Assembly: GCA_040954595.2 (NCBI GenBank)
Contig: CM082587.2
Location: forward strand, 10,788,001-10,852,000
Reading direction: 5' to 3'
Length of the DNA stretch: 64,000 nucleotides
From: Balanoglossus misakiensis
Taxonomy: Eukaryota; Hemichordata
This document shows positions 18,943-30,868 of this stretch, one piece after another; position 1 is the stretch's first letter, and the number at the start of each line of letters is the position of its first letter. The translations under genes and the position numbers were made by a program. The notes under the pieces were generated by a model, which was not told the origin of the DNA, did no database searches, and was given only the letters and a program-made list of their open reading frames with translations.

Positions 18943-21900
18943 ATGCCCGAGTTTCAATGCGCAGTTACGGGTTGCAAATCCCATACACGGAAGTTGCGTA
19001 ATTTAGATAAGTACCCGTTGATGTCAGGAGTGACTTTCCACGCATTTCCGCATCGAATTTACCAGAAAAATATTCGCCGAAAGTGGATATCAGCGTGCCA
19101 CCGGGAACCATCTTGGATTCCCAACAAGTTTTCAAGGTTATGTTCACGCCATTTCGATGAACATAATGTTCCGTCAACGGGTGACTGGAAGCACAACATC
19201 GTCCCACATAAATTTGCATATAATGACTGGGGGCAACGGAATTCATCAGAATCATTACGTCCACGAAACCTGTGGCAGCAACGCCAACGGATTTACGATG
19301 TACCGGTACACACGGTACAGGCCGCCGCTGAGCAGACGGTAGATTTTGCGACCAGTTGCCGACCCACGTCTGGAGTTTCTGCTGACTGCTGCCTCGGAAG
19401 CCAAACGTGTCACCCGTCTGTGTCCACCAAATGTAAGTACTACATGTATACCGCTTTGAACGTCCATGTGCACCCGTCAAATGACGTGTGAAAATACCAG
19501 TGGTTGTCTCATGTACTTTTCGTTATCACAACGTACTAAAACATTTACGATCACCGATCTGGTCATTGACAAAAGTTTCTCGTTTGCCGTACTTTCTTTC
19601 TGTCGGCATGAATATTGCTAGGATATGAAAACGCTGATAATTTGAAGAGAAAAATGTATTGTCTCTTGTAACCTAACGAAAACTGGTCACCATTCACAAA
19701 CGCGGATGCCAAAACCACGGTGATATCAACAGCGCGCTTGTGCGCGTCTACGCGTGTGATAATCAGCGCGTCTACGCCGCCATGTGTTCAATGCATGCCG
19801 GTGTTGTGCCGAATTCGGCCCCATGCCGAATACGTCCCGCGCATGCTCGGGTCATCAGTAACATGTGTCTGAAATATTGCATTTTCTTGTGTGAAAGTTT
19901 TGCCATCCAACGTGCATGTAAGGCTGTGCATGAATGTACATTGTACTGCACTGTAAACTTGGACATTGCATTACCGCAAGGATTTAATTTCATTCCACCA
20001 ACAAATCAGGGCCATGGGCAGATATTCACCCATTTAGGCCGAAACCATCACTTTTAGCTTTCAATAGTTAACATGACTTTAGTTGGGGTCTTAATCGGCA
20101 ACGGGGCTGAAATCAGCAGCTTTACCTGCCGATCTTATCCCTTAGAAGCCATGGTTTGTTTGTCAAGGCATGCGCGGGGACGTATTCGGCAAGGGGCCGA
20201 ATTCGGCACAACACCGGCGCATGATAATGATGATAGCATCGCTTTCGTTCGTTCGAATTGAAATGTACTTGGTCTTGTTGTGACCTTCAGTTTTTGGACC
20301 TAAACATTGGCCAAATGACTGTAGTTTCGTGAAAGGAATATGTCAACGATAATATATGGTTCTGATCATTTTGTCAAACTTTACCATAGATGCAGTCTTT
20401 GATATCACCAATCCTCCAAGTGATGATCATGCCTACTGTAGAACTGATCTGAATGAAAATAGTTCTGGTGTGTCTGTTGCTACCCAAACAGATATTACAG
20501 GTAAAGTATAGTATTAATTGTCTTTAACACTCAAAGCTCATTTTTATAGATGATTATTGATATTTTCTTTTAATTCGTTGTCAATATTTTTATATAAATT
20601 TGTCTGTTTTAAAAAAGGATATTTTATACAACCTTATTATCACTGTTGTTGTACAAATAAATGATCATATCCTCTTCAGGAAGTAAATTGTTGTACATGT
20701 ACATTTTGCTTAAACATAGAAAAGAGTTACAGCTAATGGAACTTAAAATTAACAAATTTTTAATTTTTTGTTCAAGGGTCACATCTGCAGCAAGCCCAAG
20801 AAATCAATATATTTTTACAAAAAAGGGTAAATGAACTGGAGAATGTCTTGAGTGATAAAGATAAATTACGGCGCGATTTAACTGTGGATTGTTTGCTGAA
20901 AAGTGATAAAAGCTGCATGAAATACACAGGTAAGCTATGGAAATCATGTATATGGTACATATTGGAAAAAAGCTTAGACTTGGCAATGACTTCACTGTTT
21001 TCCTCATTTTACAGTGAAGAGTGGTATATCTGCTGTCTGTATTTGTAGTGTTTTTTAGGGGCCCGTGCCTAAAGGGCCTATGGTCAATCTGGAAAACCAT
21101 AGCAGCTACCGGGCTAAAGCTTGGAATAGTGATAGAGGCCAATGAGTTGTGTGCCATGAACTTGTGAATTTTTTATTTTGTCGTGAAATCTGATAATTAG
21201 ATAATTTCTTATTACATACTGTAGGTATAAAATCAAGAAGCCAACTTACTGATGTTTTTGATATTGCATCGTCATCAACAAATATAAAATACTGGCAAGG
21301 AAAACCTAGTCTCAGGTAATATTTCCATTTTTTTTGTTATTTCTCAATCATTTGTTACTTGATTCTGTGTCAGAAAGAGATAGTGTTTGACCATATCATT
21401 GTGCATGTATCTAGCCAATGACATATTTTCCCTAGGTGACTTTGCGAAAAGTTTATCTATTATTTAGACACTCCTCTAACCATATATTGGCATATGTAAA
21501 TTGTTTGCAGCCCTTTAAGATGATGGATAACTTGCTGGGCTCTATTCATGCATGTTTTTCTGACCATTTGTCCATCAGAAACTCTTCGCTAGGATAGGGA
21601 TGGTGTACCTTCATGAACTTTGTTTCACTCATCACTTGCTTTTATCCCAACATAATGATTTATTGCTGGCCAATTTTCAGGGAAGAGAACAATGGAGGAA
21701 CCATACCCAGGAAACGAGGAAGACAGCGAAAACTCAGTCCTTTTCAGGAGTTTATGTGGACACTCATGAGGCTACGGGTGGGATTGTCTTTGTTTATTTT
21801 AGCTGACATGTTTGGTACATCAACCACTCGAGTGTCCCAGGTGTTCATAACATGGATTAATGTATTGTCGTCAGCTATGTCTCCTCTTCTGAAATGGCCA

Positions 21901-22492
21901 TCCAGGAGACGTGTGTCGAAAAACTTGCCTCGTAGTTTTAAGTCAAAGTATAGAACGACCAGAGTAATCATTGATTGCACAGAATTTTATATACAAAAAC
22001 CATCAATGCCCAAAGCACAATATATAACATACTCTAATTACAAATCACGAAATACATGTAAAGCTCTTATAGGTATAACACCAGATGGGTTCATCAGTTT
22101 TGTTTCAAAGTTGTGGGGTGGGAATGCATCTGATCGACACATTACTAAGGAATGTGGTATAATTGATTTGCTTGAAAGGGGGGACTTGGTCATGGCTGAT
22201 AGGGGTTTTTTGATAAGGGATTTATGTTTGAAAAGGCATGCAGATCTTGCAATTCCACCGTTCACACGCAAATGTTCATGGGGAAAGGGTAAACATCTTA
22301 GTTTGAAAGAAATTGTGAAAACTCGTGATATTGCCAGATTGAGAATCCATGTTGAGAGAGCCATTGAAAGAATAAAAAAAAATTCCCTTTTATCTCAAAT
22401 CATACCATTGTCTCTTAAAACCTGTTACCAATCAGATGTTGATAGTTGCAGCAGCACTGTGCAATCTTTATGAACCACTTGTGAAGAATTAA
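18943..22492 (+). CDS. THAP-domain DDE transposase (ISL2EU-type), five exons, one late frameshift
   Basis: This is the transposase that would bind the element ends through a THAP zinc finger and cut with a DDE nuclease. Exons: 18943-19432, 20390-20500, 20777-20929, 21225-21315 and 21681-22492. All junctions are GT-AG and phase-compatible (1, 1, 1, 2). Residues 1-90 form a C2CH THAP domain: MPEFQCAVTGCKSHT, then W, then RLCSRHF and a terminal NIVPHKF. Exon 3 is a coiled coil (LQQAQEINIFLQKRVNELE). Exon 5 carries a helix-turn-helix (SPFQEFMWTLMRLR) and the DDE_Tnp_4 core: D in VIIDCTEFYI, D in VMADRGF, E in HVERAIERIK. An extra base in the AAAA run at 22417-22420 shifts the last about 24 codons. 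Dropping it restores the expected end VTNQMLIVAAALCNLYEP and a TAA at 22490. Otherwise the ORF is intact, suggesting recent activity. Confidence 0.85.
19793..20224. mobile_element. ~430-bp MITE nested in transposase intron 1
   Basis: Terminal inverted repeats of about 54 bp. The left end GCATGCCGGTGTTGTGCCGA then ATTCGGCCCC (19793 on) is the complement of the right end GGGGCCGAATTCGGCACAAC then ACCGGCGCATG (20194-20223). CG-rich ends contain GCCGAATTCGGC. It lies wholly inside the first intron of the THAP transposase, so splicing can remove it. Confidence 0.7.
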
Positions 22493-22761
22493 CATTCGCA
22501 ATTCTGGTGCAACAAAATGACAGAAATGCAAATAAATATAATATATCAAGAAAATTATTGTTTTGCGCTTTTTCTTTTTTTCATTTACAGCATAATTGTC
22601 CCCTAAAATAAATTTTCTCATGGAAAAGATTGTATTGCTGTCTTTTTCCCCAGAAACCACTCAGAGAAATGAATGTTATAATTCATGTGGGGTAAAACTG
22701 TTATTTATTACCGGATTCAAAACACAACACTCAAAAATTTACAGTGGCAACAAATTTCTCT

Positions 22762-24932
22762 TTAAATGTTTGGAAACACCCAAGAAAGGAATATATCTGT
22801 CAATCTGGTGCTTAACAAATCCCAGAATTCTTTATCACGGTATATTCTCTCTACATGAACATATGGATGCTTTCCTAAATACAAAACAAAATCACAGTAT
22901 TCCACCCTGGCTATTGCCATCTGCATTTGAATTTGGGTCAGCCATGGACCAGATTCGAGATGAATATTTTTGTTTTGGTCCATGCTGACATTATTTTTCA
23001 GTTTCACGTATTCTTGTAAATCACACTCGGCACCAGTGCTTGGGCATTTAATTTCTATTACCCCCCTCCCATGACACTGACATTCAACCATGCCATCTGG
23101 GCTTGCCCCAAAATGTGGTTGACCTGGGTCAACAAATAACCCTGTTTCCCTTATTTTAAAATTTTTATGCGTTTTTTCATTTTCTATAAAATATAAACTT
23201 CTAGCAACATTTTCTTTTTCTATGCCATATTCAGTGTGAAAATTTCCTGAGAAGTGATTACAATTAAGAATGGATTTAAGAATTGAATGATTGGATGATT
23301 GATTTTTAACATGAACAATTTTATAAGCTAAACTGGCGGTAATTCTCCCAACCCTCTGATTAACCCACCCTTGATTGGTTGCTTGACCCCTGGTGCTTTC
23401 CTCAATTAAATTACATAGATCCTGGGTATATTCTGACGCAAGTGATTCAATCCCCCCATTTAATTTATGTTTCCTGCAAATTTCTGTAAATGTTGGTAAA
23501 TGAGCGTCATCACTTTCAGAGTCACTGTCTGACAAGTAGCGGCTGGCAAGTGAATCTATTTCACACACACGTTTCCATCTGAAACAAAATATAAATATGT
23601 TGTCTGTAGTGTCGGGTCCATCAGTGAAGTACACAACAGGTTGACTCAAAGAACAACTTTAATGCATGCACAACACGAGTCAGCAAAACTACAGAAGCGA
23701 GGCTTGATCATCACCGGGCATCATGGGAAATACAGGCCATGCAATGTAAATCATATGTGTAACAACTACTCATGCCAGGCTCATATGACTGGCGTGGTGC
23801 TACATGGTCCTAATTCTTACCTTTTTTTCAAGGTCATCTGGCATTGTTGCAGGCTTGTACATGCTAACTGTTGGTTGTGTCAGTTGAGAGCTCCTCTTTT
23901 TTCTAACATCGATGTCGTCCAGGAGCTGTGGTACCACAGACTTTTTGGGGCGGTCCCATTGACACTGGACATCAGTCCCAACCACAGTGTTTCTGTCCTG
24001 GTGTCGCTCGCCAAACGACCATAAGCCAAACAACATGGCGGCAACATGTTTGCACGCCTGGTCATCCCTGTGACAAGAAATGCAGTTTTCATCAATGAAT
24101 TGATTCAGCTAACTGTCTATAAAATGATATTGCCTGATAGTAAGTTTGAAAAAAAAATGATTACCGGGATGCATCATATTCGTACTTTGGTTATAAATGT
24201 GTGAAATTGTATTTAGTTGCTACTTACGCAGGGCATTCACAAGATGACGACATGATATTTGCTTCCTCTAAAATCACCCATAACTTGTACAGAGCTTGTT
24301 GTTCAGTTTCTCTGACACACACTCCTCTTACATATATAAATCTGTCATCGATCTTGTACATTTGTACCTAACACAAGTGAAGTTGTCAAGAAGGAAAAAA
24401 AAGTTGGTCAAATTATGATGCAATGCATATAAGAACTTGGATTAAAACTGGGTCCAGCTCAGCGCTAGCAATGTGGGTTAACCCATATATAATGTTCTAC
24501 ATTATTCCTACACATCAATGATCATATGAAGCAAAGAATTCGTCAGGCTATCATCATTGCTTGATGTGTGCACAAGGGACTCAAAGCCAATGAGCCCACA
24601 CAGGAGATTCACTACAACTATAGTGTACAAGCATTTACATGTAAAGCAAACTGTACTCAAACTATTTTTCTATATACATTCTGAGATTCAAGCAAAAATG
24701 GGAAAACAAGATACAAGTAGAAACTTACTTTATTGACATGGCCATCATTATGTAGTTTCCATCCATCTGATAATTTGTAATTATTGATCATTGACTTAGA
24801 CCACCCATTGGAAAATAAAAACATAATAACCCTTGGAAGTTCAACATCTGGTAAAAGGTTCAGATCATCTGTCCATTCCTTTACACTGTCAGGGTTAACC
24901 AGCAATCTCGCATCAGAGGTAGTTCTGTACAT
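22762..24932 (-). CDS. SWIM-finger plus YqaJ-type nuclease, second gene of the ISL2EU element
   Basis: This is the accessory nuclease gene of the transposon, convergent with the transposase (269 bp between the stops). Exons from the 5' side: 24932(or ~24925)-24729, 24367-24228, 24067-23821 and 23578-22762. The N-terminus reads LPDVELPRVIMFLFSNGWS and SDGWKLHNDGHVNKV. A SWIM zinc finger spans an exon junction: CECPA joined to DDQACKHVAAMLF (C-x-C-x6-C-x-H). The last exon has the YqaJ/lambda-exonuclease-like motifs GRITASLAY, ETGLFVDPGQPHFGASPDG, VIEIKCPS and TQIQMQMAIARVEYCDF. Joining exon 3 to exon 4 needs one A fewer in the A7 run at about 23822-23828, so there is a possible frameshift. The 5' end is uncertain: either the ATG at 24932 or an acceptor TACAG just inside it. 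Confidence 0.8.
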
Positions 24933-25212
24933 CCAAAATGAAAATACAGTCAGATAAAAATATCATGAGCTAATATTTATTGACCATCGTTTAATTGTAA
25001 GCTTCTTGTAAAACTGTGATGCATGCACACAAAGATTATGTAACTTTTGTGTGACATGCACGCAAAAAAAAAAAAAAAAACATTGAAAGAAAACAGAACG
25101 GGCGAGGCTAGGACTCCGATCTGTAGGCGCTTTACATGCTGTAGCAGTATCGTACAGTGATGTAGGCCTACGTACGTGCGGTAACCCGAACCACAAACTG
25201 GATTGGGCACGT

Positions 25213-25360
25213 GTCAGCTCTATAATTTATGCACGCAGAAACCATTAATGTCAGCTCTATAATTTATGCACGCAGAAACCATTGATGTCAGCTCTATAAT
25301 TTATGCACGCAGAAACCATTGATGTCAGCTCTATAATTTATGCACGCAGAAACCATTTAG
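25213..25360. repeat. 37-bp tandem repeat, four units
   Basis: Four consecutive copies starting at 25213, 25250, 25287 and 25324. Each begins GTCAGCTCTATAATTTATGC and ends with ACGCAGAAACCATT plus a variable TAAT, TGAT or TAG. Copies are near-identical, so the expansion is recent. It lies just upstream of the nuclease gene. Confidence 0.9.
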
Positions 25361-25501
25361 ATGACAACAAGTAGGGCTTTTTGCTGATACATGTAACACA
25401 AAAATTCGCTACCTTGTATGTACTAATGCGTGGGGGGGGGGGGGACCAACACTATCTCTTTCATGATGTTTATTTACTTCATTCGCTAGAGGGTGTGGGG
25501 C

Positions 25502-26020
25502 TTGCCTCTCAAGAGGGCGCCCTCAATGACCTTTGGCTTTTCAGAGACGCGGTCAAGAGGTCTCTCCAAATCCGTTTCGTTCAACCAATGAGAGCGCTGA
25601 AGTGGCGTTCGATTTAGGGGAAGGTAACTGATTCGTCAATGGCGTTCCACCGGAAGTATCACCATGGTTGCCTACTTACTTCACGATTTCATTTTTATAG
25701 ATCGATCGCCAAAAATTGAGATAATCCGAATTATTTTACACGTAATCATAATTTACGCGTACAAGTGTTGTTTGATGTTCTGAACGTCTGTTCTACACTA
25801 TGCCACGTCACGTGACAGGGACGTTACGCGTACTGATCGAACGTGCACGCGATCCATGCACGCGATGGAACTTCTGTCTGGCATATTAGCCAATCACATG
25901 AAGCAACATCTTGCATGGTACTAGCCAATCAGAGCGCGAGCTCAAACGGATTTGGAGAGACGTCTTGCACCGCGTCTCTGAAAAGCCAAAGGTCATTGAC
26001 GGCGCCCTCTGGAAAGGCAA
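25502..26020. mobile_element. 519-bp MULE-like non-autonomous element with 10-bp target duplication
   Basis: Long terminal inverted repeats of about 76 bp (25502-25577 and 25944-26020). The left end is TTGCCTCTCAAGAGGGCGCC; the right end complement is TTGCCTTTCCAGAGGGCGCC. Both continue with AATGACCTTTGGCTTTTCAG. The element is flanked by a perfect direct repeat GGTGTGGGGC (25492-25501 and 26021-26030). Long TIRs plus a duplication of 9-10 bp fit a Mutator-like element. The interior has no coding ORF. Confidence 0.85.
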
Positions 26021-26166
26021 GGTGTGGGGCTAGCTAGACCACGGCGTCATGGAACAATAAAGTGTATGGATAATTTAGCATAGGCCTAAACGAACACACA
26101 ATAAATTATTTCGTGTTTTTTTTTATGTGAACGAGAACTACACTCACGAACGGCCTAGCTACAGCT

Positions 26167-26238
26167 GGACTTGCAAAATATGCGAGCGAACGCACTAGCG
26201 CCGGACTTGCAAAATATGCGAGCGAACGCACTAGCGCC
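26167..26238. repeat. 36-bp tandem duplication
   Basis: Two identical units starting GGACTTGCAAAATATGCGAG at 26167 and 26203. Being a multiple of three, it preserves an overlapping ORF (26171-26596), but that ORF has no recognised domain. Confidence 0.9.
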
Positions 26239-26239
26239 G

Positions 26240-27120
26240 CGTTCCGCGGAAGTGATGGAGCAATCTACAACCGCACGCGCGCACGCGCCCGGCCCAGCGC
26301 GCGCGGCAGACGATCGTACGACTCCGTTGCTAGCCAGGACAGACGCGTTCGTATACAGTGCATGTACTGATGTAAGGAAGGGTATGCAATCGCTCTCATG
26401 GAGTCTGGCGACGTGCGTTACCAAAAAGGGGGGACAGGGGGGACACTTTGTTCTACGGAGCAGAGAGTGCCATCGAAGTGTAGTCAATAATTTTCATTTT
26501 TGCTTAGAATGTGTCTTGAAAAGTTATGGATTAATCATGAATAAAAAACGGAAAAATACAACAAATCCGTATACAAAACCATTGCGAATCTGGTGACCGG
26601 AAGTGCCGTGTTCGATCGCCGGGTTGTGTATGTGTATGAAACTATGCGTGAGCTCAGCTCAGCTCCTCCCAGTCATGGTGGACGTTGTTCATGTGCATCA
26701 CTGTTATATTTGCTATGATTTTTTTTTCATGAAACAGTATGTCCTATGTATACCTTTCAGAGAGAAATTTGCGACATCGCCCAAACGCCATTTTACGTCG
26801 GTAACGCACGTCCCCAGGACGAGTGACACTTTTCGATCGATAATATCTCGAATGTTCGACCGACTTTTGAAAATTGAAAAGCCAGACATTAGGTTTCTAT
26901 CTAATCTAAAACGCATACTCTGGTTTGGTAACGATCTTCTGTCGGGGTACTTGCTGGTCGCCCGCCTTCGCAGTCACCTCATCACTCCTGGGTGGAGCTT
27001 CTGTCTCACCGTCCGAGTCGACAACGGGTCGATCGGACTTGCGCTTATAGACCATGAGCCAGTAGGGGTTTACCTCCCCCCCCCCCCCCCCCCGGGGGGA
27101 ATTTTCGAGACAATGTTTTT
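26240..27120. other. CG-richer unique stretch, no supported gene
   Basis: Contains CG-rich sequence (GCGCACGCGCCCGGCC near 26280) and a C18G6 homopolymer block (27076-27099). Two ORFs of 141 and 173 codons lack recognisable domains. It may be the flank of a gene or a CpG-rich promoter. Confidence 0.4.
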
Positions 27121-30100
27121 CTGAAAGCCTATCATATACTGAGTAAAATTCACTTTGTTTGCCATCTGGGCACCGGGGCGTTTTCGAGTTATTGGCTTCT
27201 AAATTATATTGGGTAACGTATGTAGGAAAGCCTAAAAGTGCGTATAAATTGACGTAGGGGGGTAAATTAGTCTTGTAAAATGCTGTCTCTCTGAACGTAT
27301 ACCTCGAACAACAGGGATATATTTGGTATCAAAAGAAAGCTTAATAAACAAGCTTTCCATTAATTACAAAATAAAAGTGATATGAATAATCATGACATCA
27401 TAGTGACGTCATAAGTCAAAATACCCTTACGAAAATGGTGTTATGTTCACCTATAAATGTGAGGTTTTGCAAAACATGTCTCTGTGCAATTGTACTGATG
27501 AAAACTGATGAAAACTGTGATGTGTTTGGTATCAACAGAAAGCTGATTGAGTAAAGTATCTAATTATTGCAAAAAATTGATATAATAATCAATTACGTCA
27601 TCATTACGTCATACTTCCAAGTACCCTTACCAATTAGTGACTATGATGACAAGTTATTACCCTAGGAGATAGGTGCCTTTAAATAAAAAAAATTGGTAAG
27701 GAAGGTTTGTGAAGTCCATTCTATGTAAAAAATGGTGCTGATTCCAAAAAAGTCAGTCTTATTGACCCCACCCAAGAAAAAATTGCCATTTTGGCACTTT
27801 TTAACCCAAAAAAGGTCATTTTTAGAAAACACTAAAAACACACTGTTTTCGTCACATTCGAAGATCTGATGACATATGATATGCCTATTCTATGTAAAAT
27901 TTGGTTGATATTACGAAAAAAGCAGTCTGACTGACCCCACCCAAGAAAAAAATGCCATTTTGGCACTTTTTAACCCAAAAAAGGTCATTTTTAGAAAACA
28001 CTAAAAACACACTGTTTTCGTCACATTGGAAGATCTGATGACATATGATATGCCTATTCTATGTAAAATTTGGTTGATATTACGAAAAAAAGCAGTCTGA
28101 CTGACCCCACCCAAGAAAAAATTGCCATTTTGGCCCTTTTTAACCCAAAAAAGGTCATTTTTAGAAAACACTAAAAACACACTCTACTCTTCATATTGAT
28201 TGATTTGATGATATATGGAAAGTCAATTCTATGTGTAAAGTGGTGACTATAAAACATAAAGCAGTCTTTTTGACCCCAATCAATACAAAAATGCCATTTT
28301 TGGCCACATTTTTGAGGTCAAAAAGGTCATTTTTACAAAAAAAAAACTAAAAACAAACTGTTTTCTTCATATTCAGAGATCTGATTATGTATGAAAAGTC
28401 CATTCTATGTAAAAAAAAAATCTGATTGACCCCATTCTAGTCAAAATTGTGTTTTTGGCAATTTATTGCCTAAAAAGACCTACTTAAGACAAATTTATCA
28501 TTTTAAACATTTTCTAGAGAAAAAAATGTTTGCAACTAATAATAAATAAAAGTCCATTCTATCTTAAAAGTAGCGATTTTTCCAAAAAAGCACTCTTACT
28601 GACTCCACAGAGGGAAAAAATGCCATTTTGGCCACTTTACTCAAAAAGGTAACTGTTTGAAACTTCTTTCTTTATTTTCAGAGATCTTATGATGTACGGA
28701 GAAGGTCCATTTTTGTTGAAAGGGAGCCGATTCCAAAAATAATACTTTTCAGCCCTACAAAATTGTCATTTTGGCCATTTTTGTCAAAAAGGTCATTTCA
28801 AGAAAAAATGAAAACAAGCTGTTTTCTTCGTATTTAAATGTTTGATTATGAATGGAAAGTCCATTTTTTGCAAAAAATATGCTGATACCAACACAACAGT
28901 CTTATTAAGACCCCACTCAATACAAAATTGCCACTAAGCCATCTTCTAGTCAACAATTGTCTTTTTCAGAAAACAAAATAATTGGTGTTTTTTGCCTTTT
29001 GAGTTTTGATGTTATATTTGCATATTTAAAATGTCATACCATATGATATCAGTTGAATTGATGATATTGAAAGGCAGAGTTGCCACAATTTGGCACATTT
29101 AGCCTAAAATGGAACTCAACAATAAAACGAGACGATCCATGTATTCACACTGTATACTATAAGTCGGTTATACATGGTATAAATTTTTTTATGTACATCT
29201 ATACCAGCTCCGGATAGATTGTTGACATTTATCCTCTTCGTTCGGAATACAAAATCAGAAATTATATTATATCATGATACCTCCGTCATTTTGATTGGAC
29301 AGGGGTGCAATCCCACGATGCTAAATACTCAATAGAGCTAAAACTGGCCCCTGAACTAGCACACAACAGGGAAAATGTGGGTTTAAACCTAATAAATATA
29401 CTAAAAACTCTTAAATTCCTTGACGTTTCAATTTGGAGATGCTCTAAGTGAATATTTGGGACTTTGCCATGTGCAGTGCCTGTCTTTTTGTCGCCTGTAT
29501 CATGTTTAATGCTTGGTCCTGGGCGACGTGTTTAGATTCATCGATGCGACTTTGGTTCAATACTTATAACTTCTTTTACTCTCGACGCTGTTTCATCATC
29601 ATTATGAGTTCAATTTGGGCTATCTCCAAATGCAAACATTTTTTTCTCTAGAAAATGTTTAAAATGATAAATTTGTCTTCAGTAGGTCTTTTTAGGCAAT
29701 AAATTGCCAAAAACGCAATTTTGACTAGAATGGGGTCAATCAGATTTTTTTTTACATAGAATGGACTTTTCATACATAATCAGATCTCTGAATATGAAGA
29801 AAACAGTTTGTTTTTAGTTTTTTTTGTAAAAATGACCTTTTTGACCTCAAAAATGTGGCCAAAAATGTCATTTTTGTATTGATTGGGGTCAAAAAAGACT
29901 GCTTTATGTTTTATAGTCACCACTTTACACATAGAATTGACTTTCCATATATCATCAAATCAATCAATATGAAGAGTAGAGTGTGTTTTAAGTTTTGTCT
30001 AAAAATGACTTTTTTGGGCAAAAAATGGTCAAAAAGGCAATTCTGTCTCGTTTGGGGTCAGTCAGACTGCTTTTTTCGTAATATCAACCGAATTTTACAT

Positions 30101-30868
30101 AGAATAGGCATATCATATGTCATCAGATCTTCGAATGTGATGAAAACAGTGTGTTTTTAGTGTTTTCTAAAAATGACATTTTTTGGGATAAAAAGTGCTA
30201 AAATGGCAATTTTTTCTTGGGTGGGGTCAATAAGACTGACTTTTTTGGAATCAGCACCATTTTTTACATAGAATGGACTTCACAAACCTTCCTTACCAAT
30301 TTTTTTTATTTAAAGGCACCTATCTCCTAGGGTAATAACTTGTCATCATAGTCACTAATTGGTAAGGGTACTTGGAAGTATGACGTAATGATGACGTAAT
30401 TGATTATTATATCAATTTTTTGCAATAATTAGATACTTTACTCAATCAGCTTTCTGTTGATACCAAACACATCACAGTTTTCATCAGTTTTCATCAGTAC
30501 AATTGCACAGAGACATGTTTTGCAAAACCTCACATTTATAGGTGAACATAACACCATTTTCGTAAGGGTATTTTGACTTATGACGTCACTATGATGTCAT
30601 GATTATTCATATCACTTTTATTTTGTAATTAATGGAAAGCTTGTTTATTAAGCTTTCTTTTGATACCAAAAACATCCCTGTTGTTCGAGGTATACGTTCA
30701 GAGAGACAGCATTTTATAAGACTAATTTACCCCCCTACGTCAATTTATACGCACTTTTAGGCTTTCCTACATACGTTACCCAATATAATTTAGAAGCCAA
30801 TAACTCGAAAACGCCCCGGTGCCCAGATGGCAAACAAAGTGAATTTTACTCAGTATATGATAGCCTTT
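27121..30868. mobile_element. 3.7-kb foldback element with long repeat-built arms
   Basis: The left arm (27121 to about 28533) and right arm (about 29631 to 30868) are inverted copies. They start at AAGCCTATCATATACTGAGT and its complement. Within the arms, diverged units of about 170 bp repeat (near 27720, 27890, 28060, 28230 on the left; near 29700, 29870, 30040, 30200 on the right). Each unit has TCATTTTTAGAAAACACTAA, a GATCTGATGACATATGATAT block and GACCCCACCCAAG. The left arm has one unit more. The spacer of about 1.1 kb has further decayed units and no domain-bearing ORF. The layout is that of foldback elements. Confidence 0.8.

Larger units (their letters stand above)
18700..25200. mobile_element. 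ISL2EU-type DNA transposon, near-complete
   Basis: The gene pair THAP-DDE transposase and YqaJ nuclease, arranged tail to tail, is the recognised content of ISL2EU-superfamily transposons of animals. The interval from the promoter to the nuclease 5' end is about 6.2 kb. I could not identify the terminal inverted repeats or the short target duplication, so the ends given are approximate. It carries at least one nested MITE and two candidate single-base frameshifts. It may have inserted in, or next to, the mosaic gene's 5' region. Confidence 0.7.

Noticed and set aside
25502-26020. The 76-bp inverted repeats as the TIRs of the ISL2EU element
   Set aside because: Both repeats lie on the same side of the transposon genes, and their 10-bp target duplication marks a separate 519-bp element.
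26603-27124. 173-codon ORF ending in the C18G6 block
   Set aside because: Composition looks random; the end includes a poly-Pro/Gly artefact and the edge of the foldback element.
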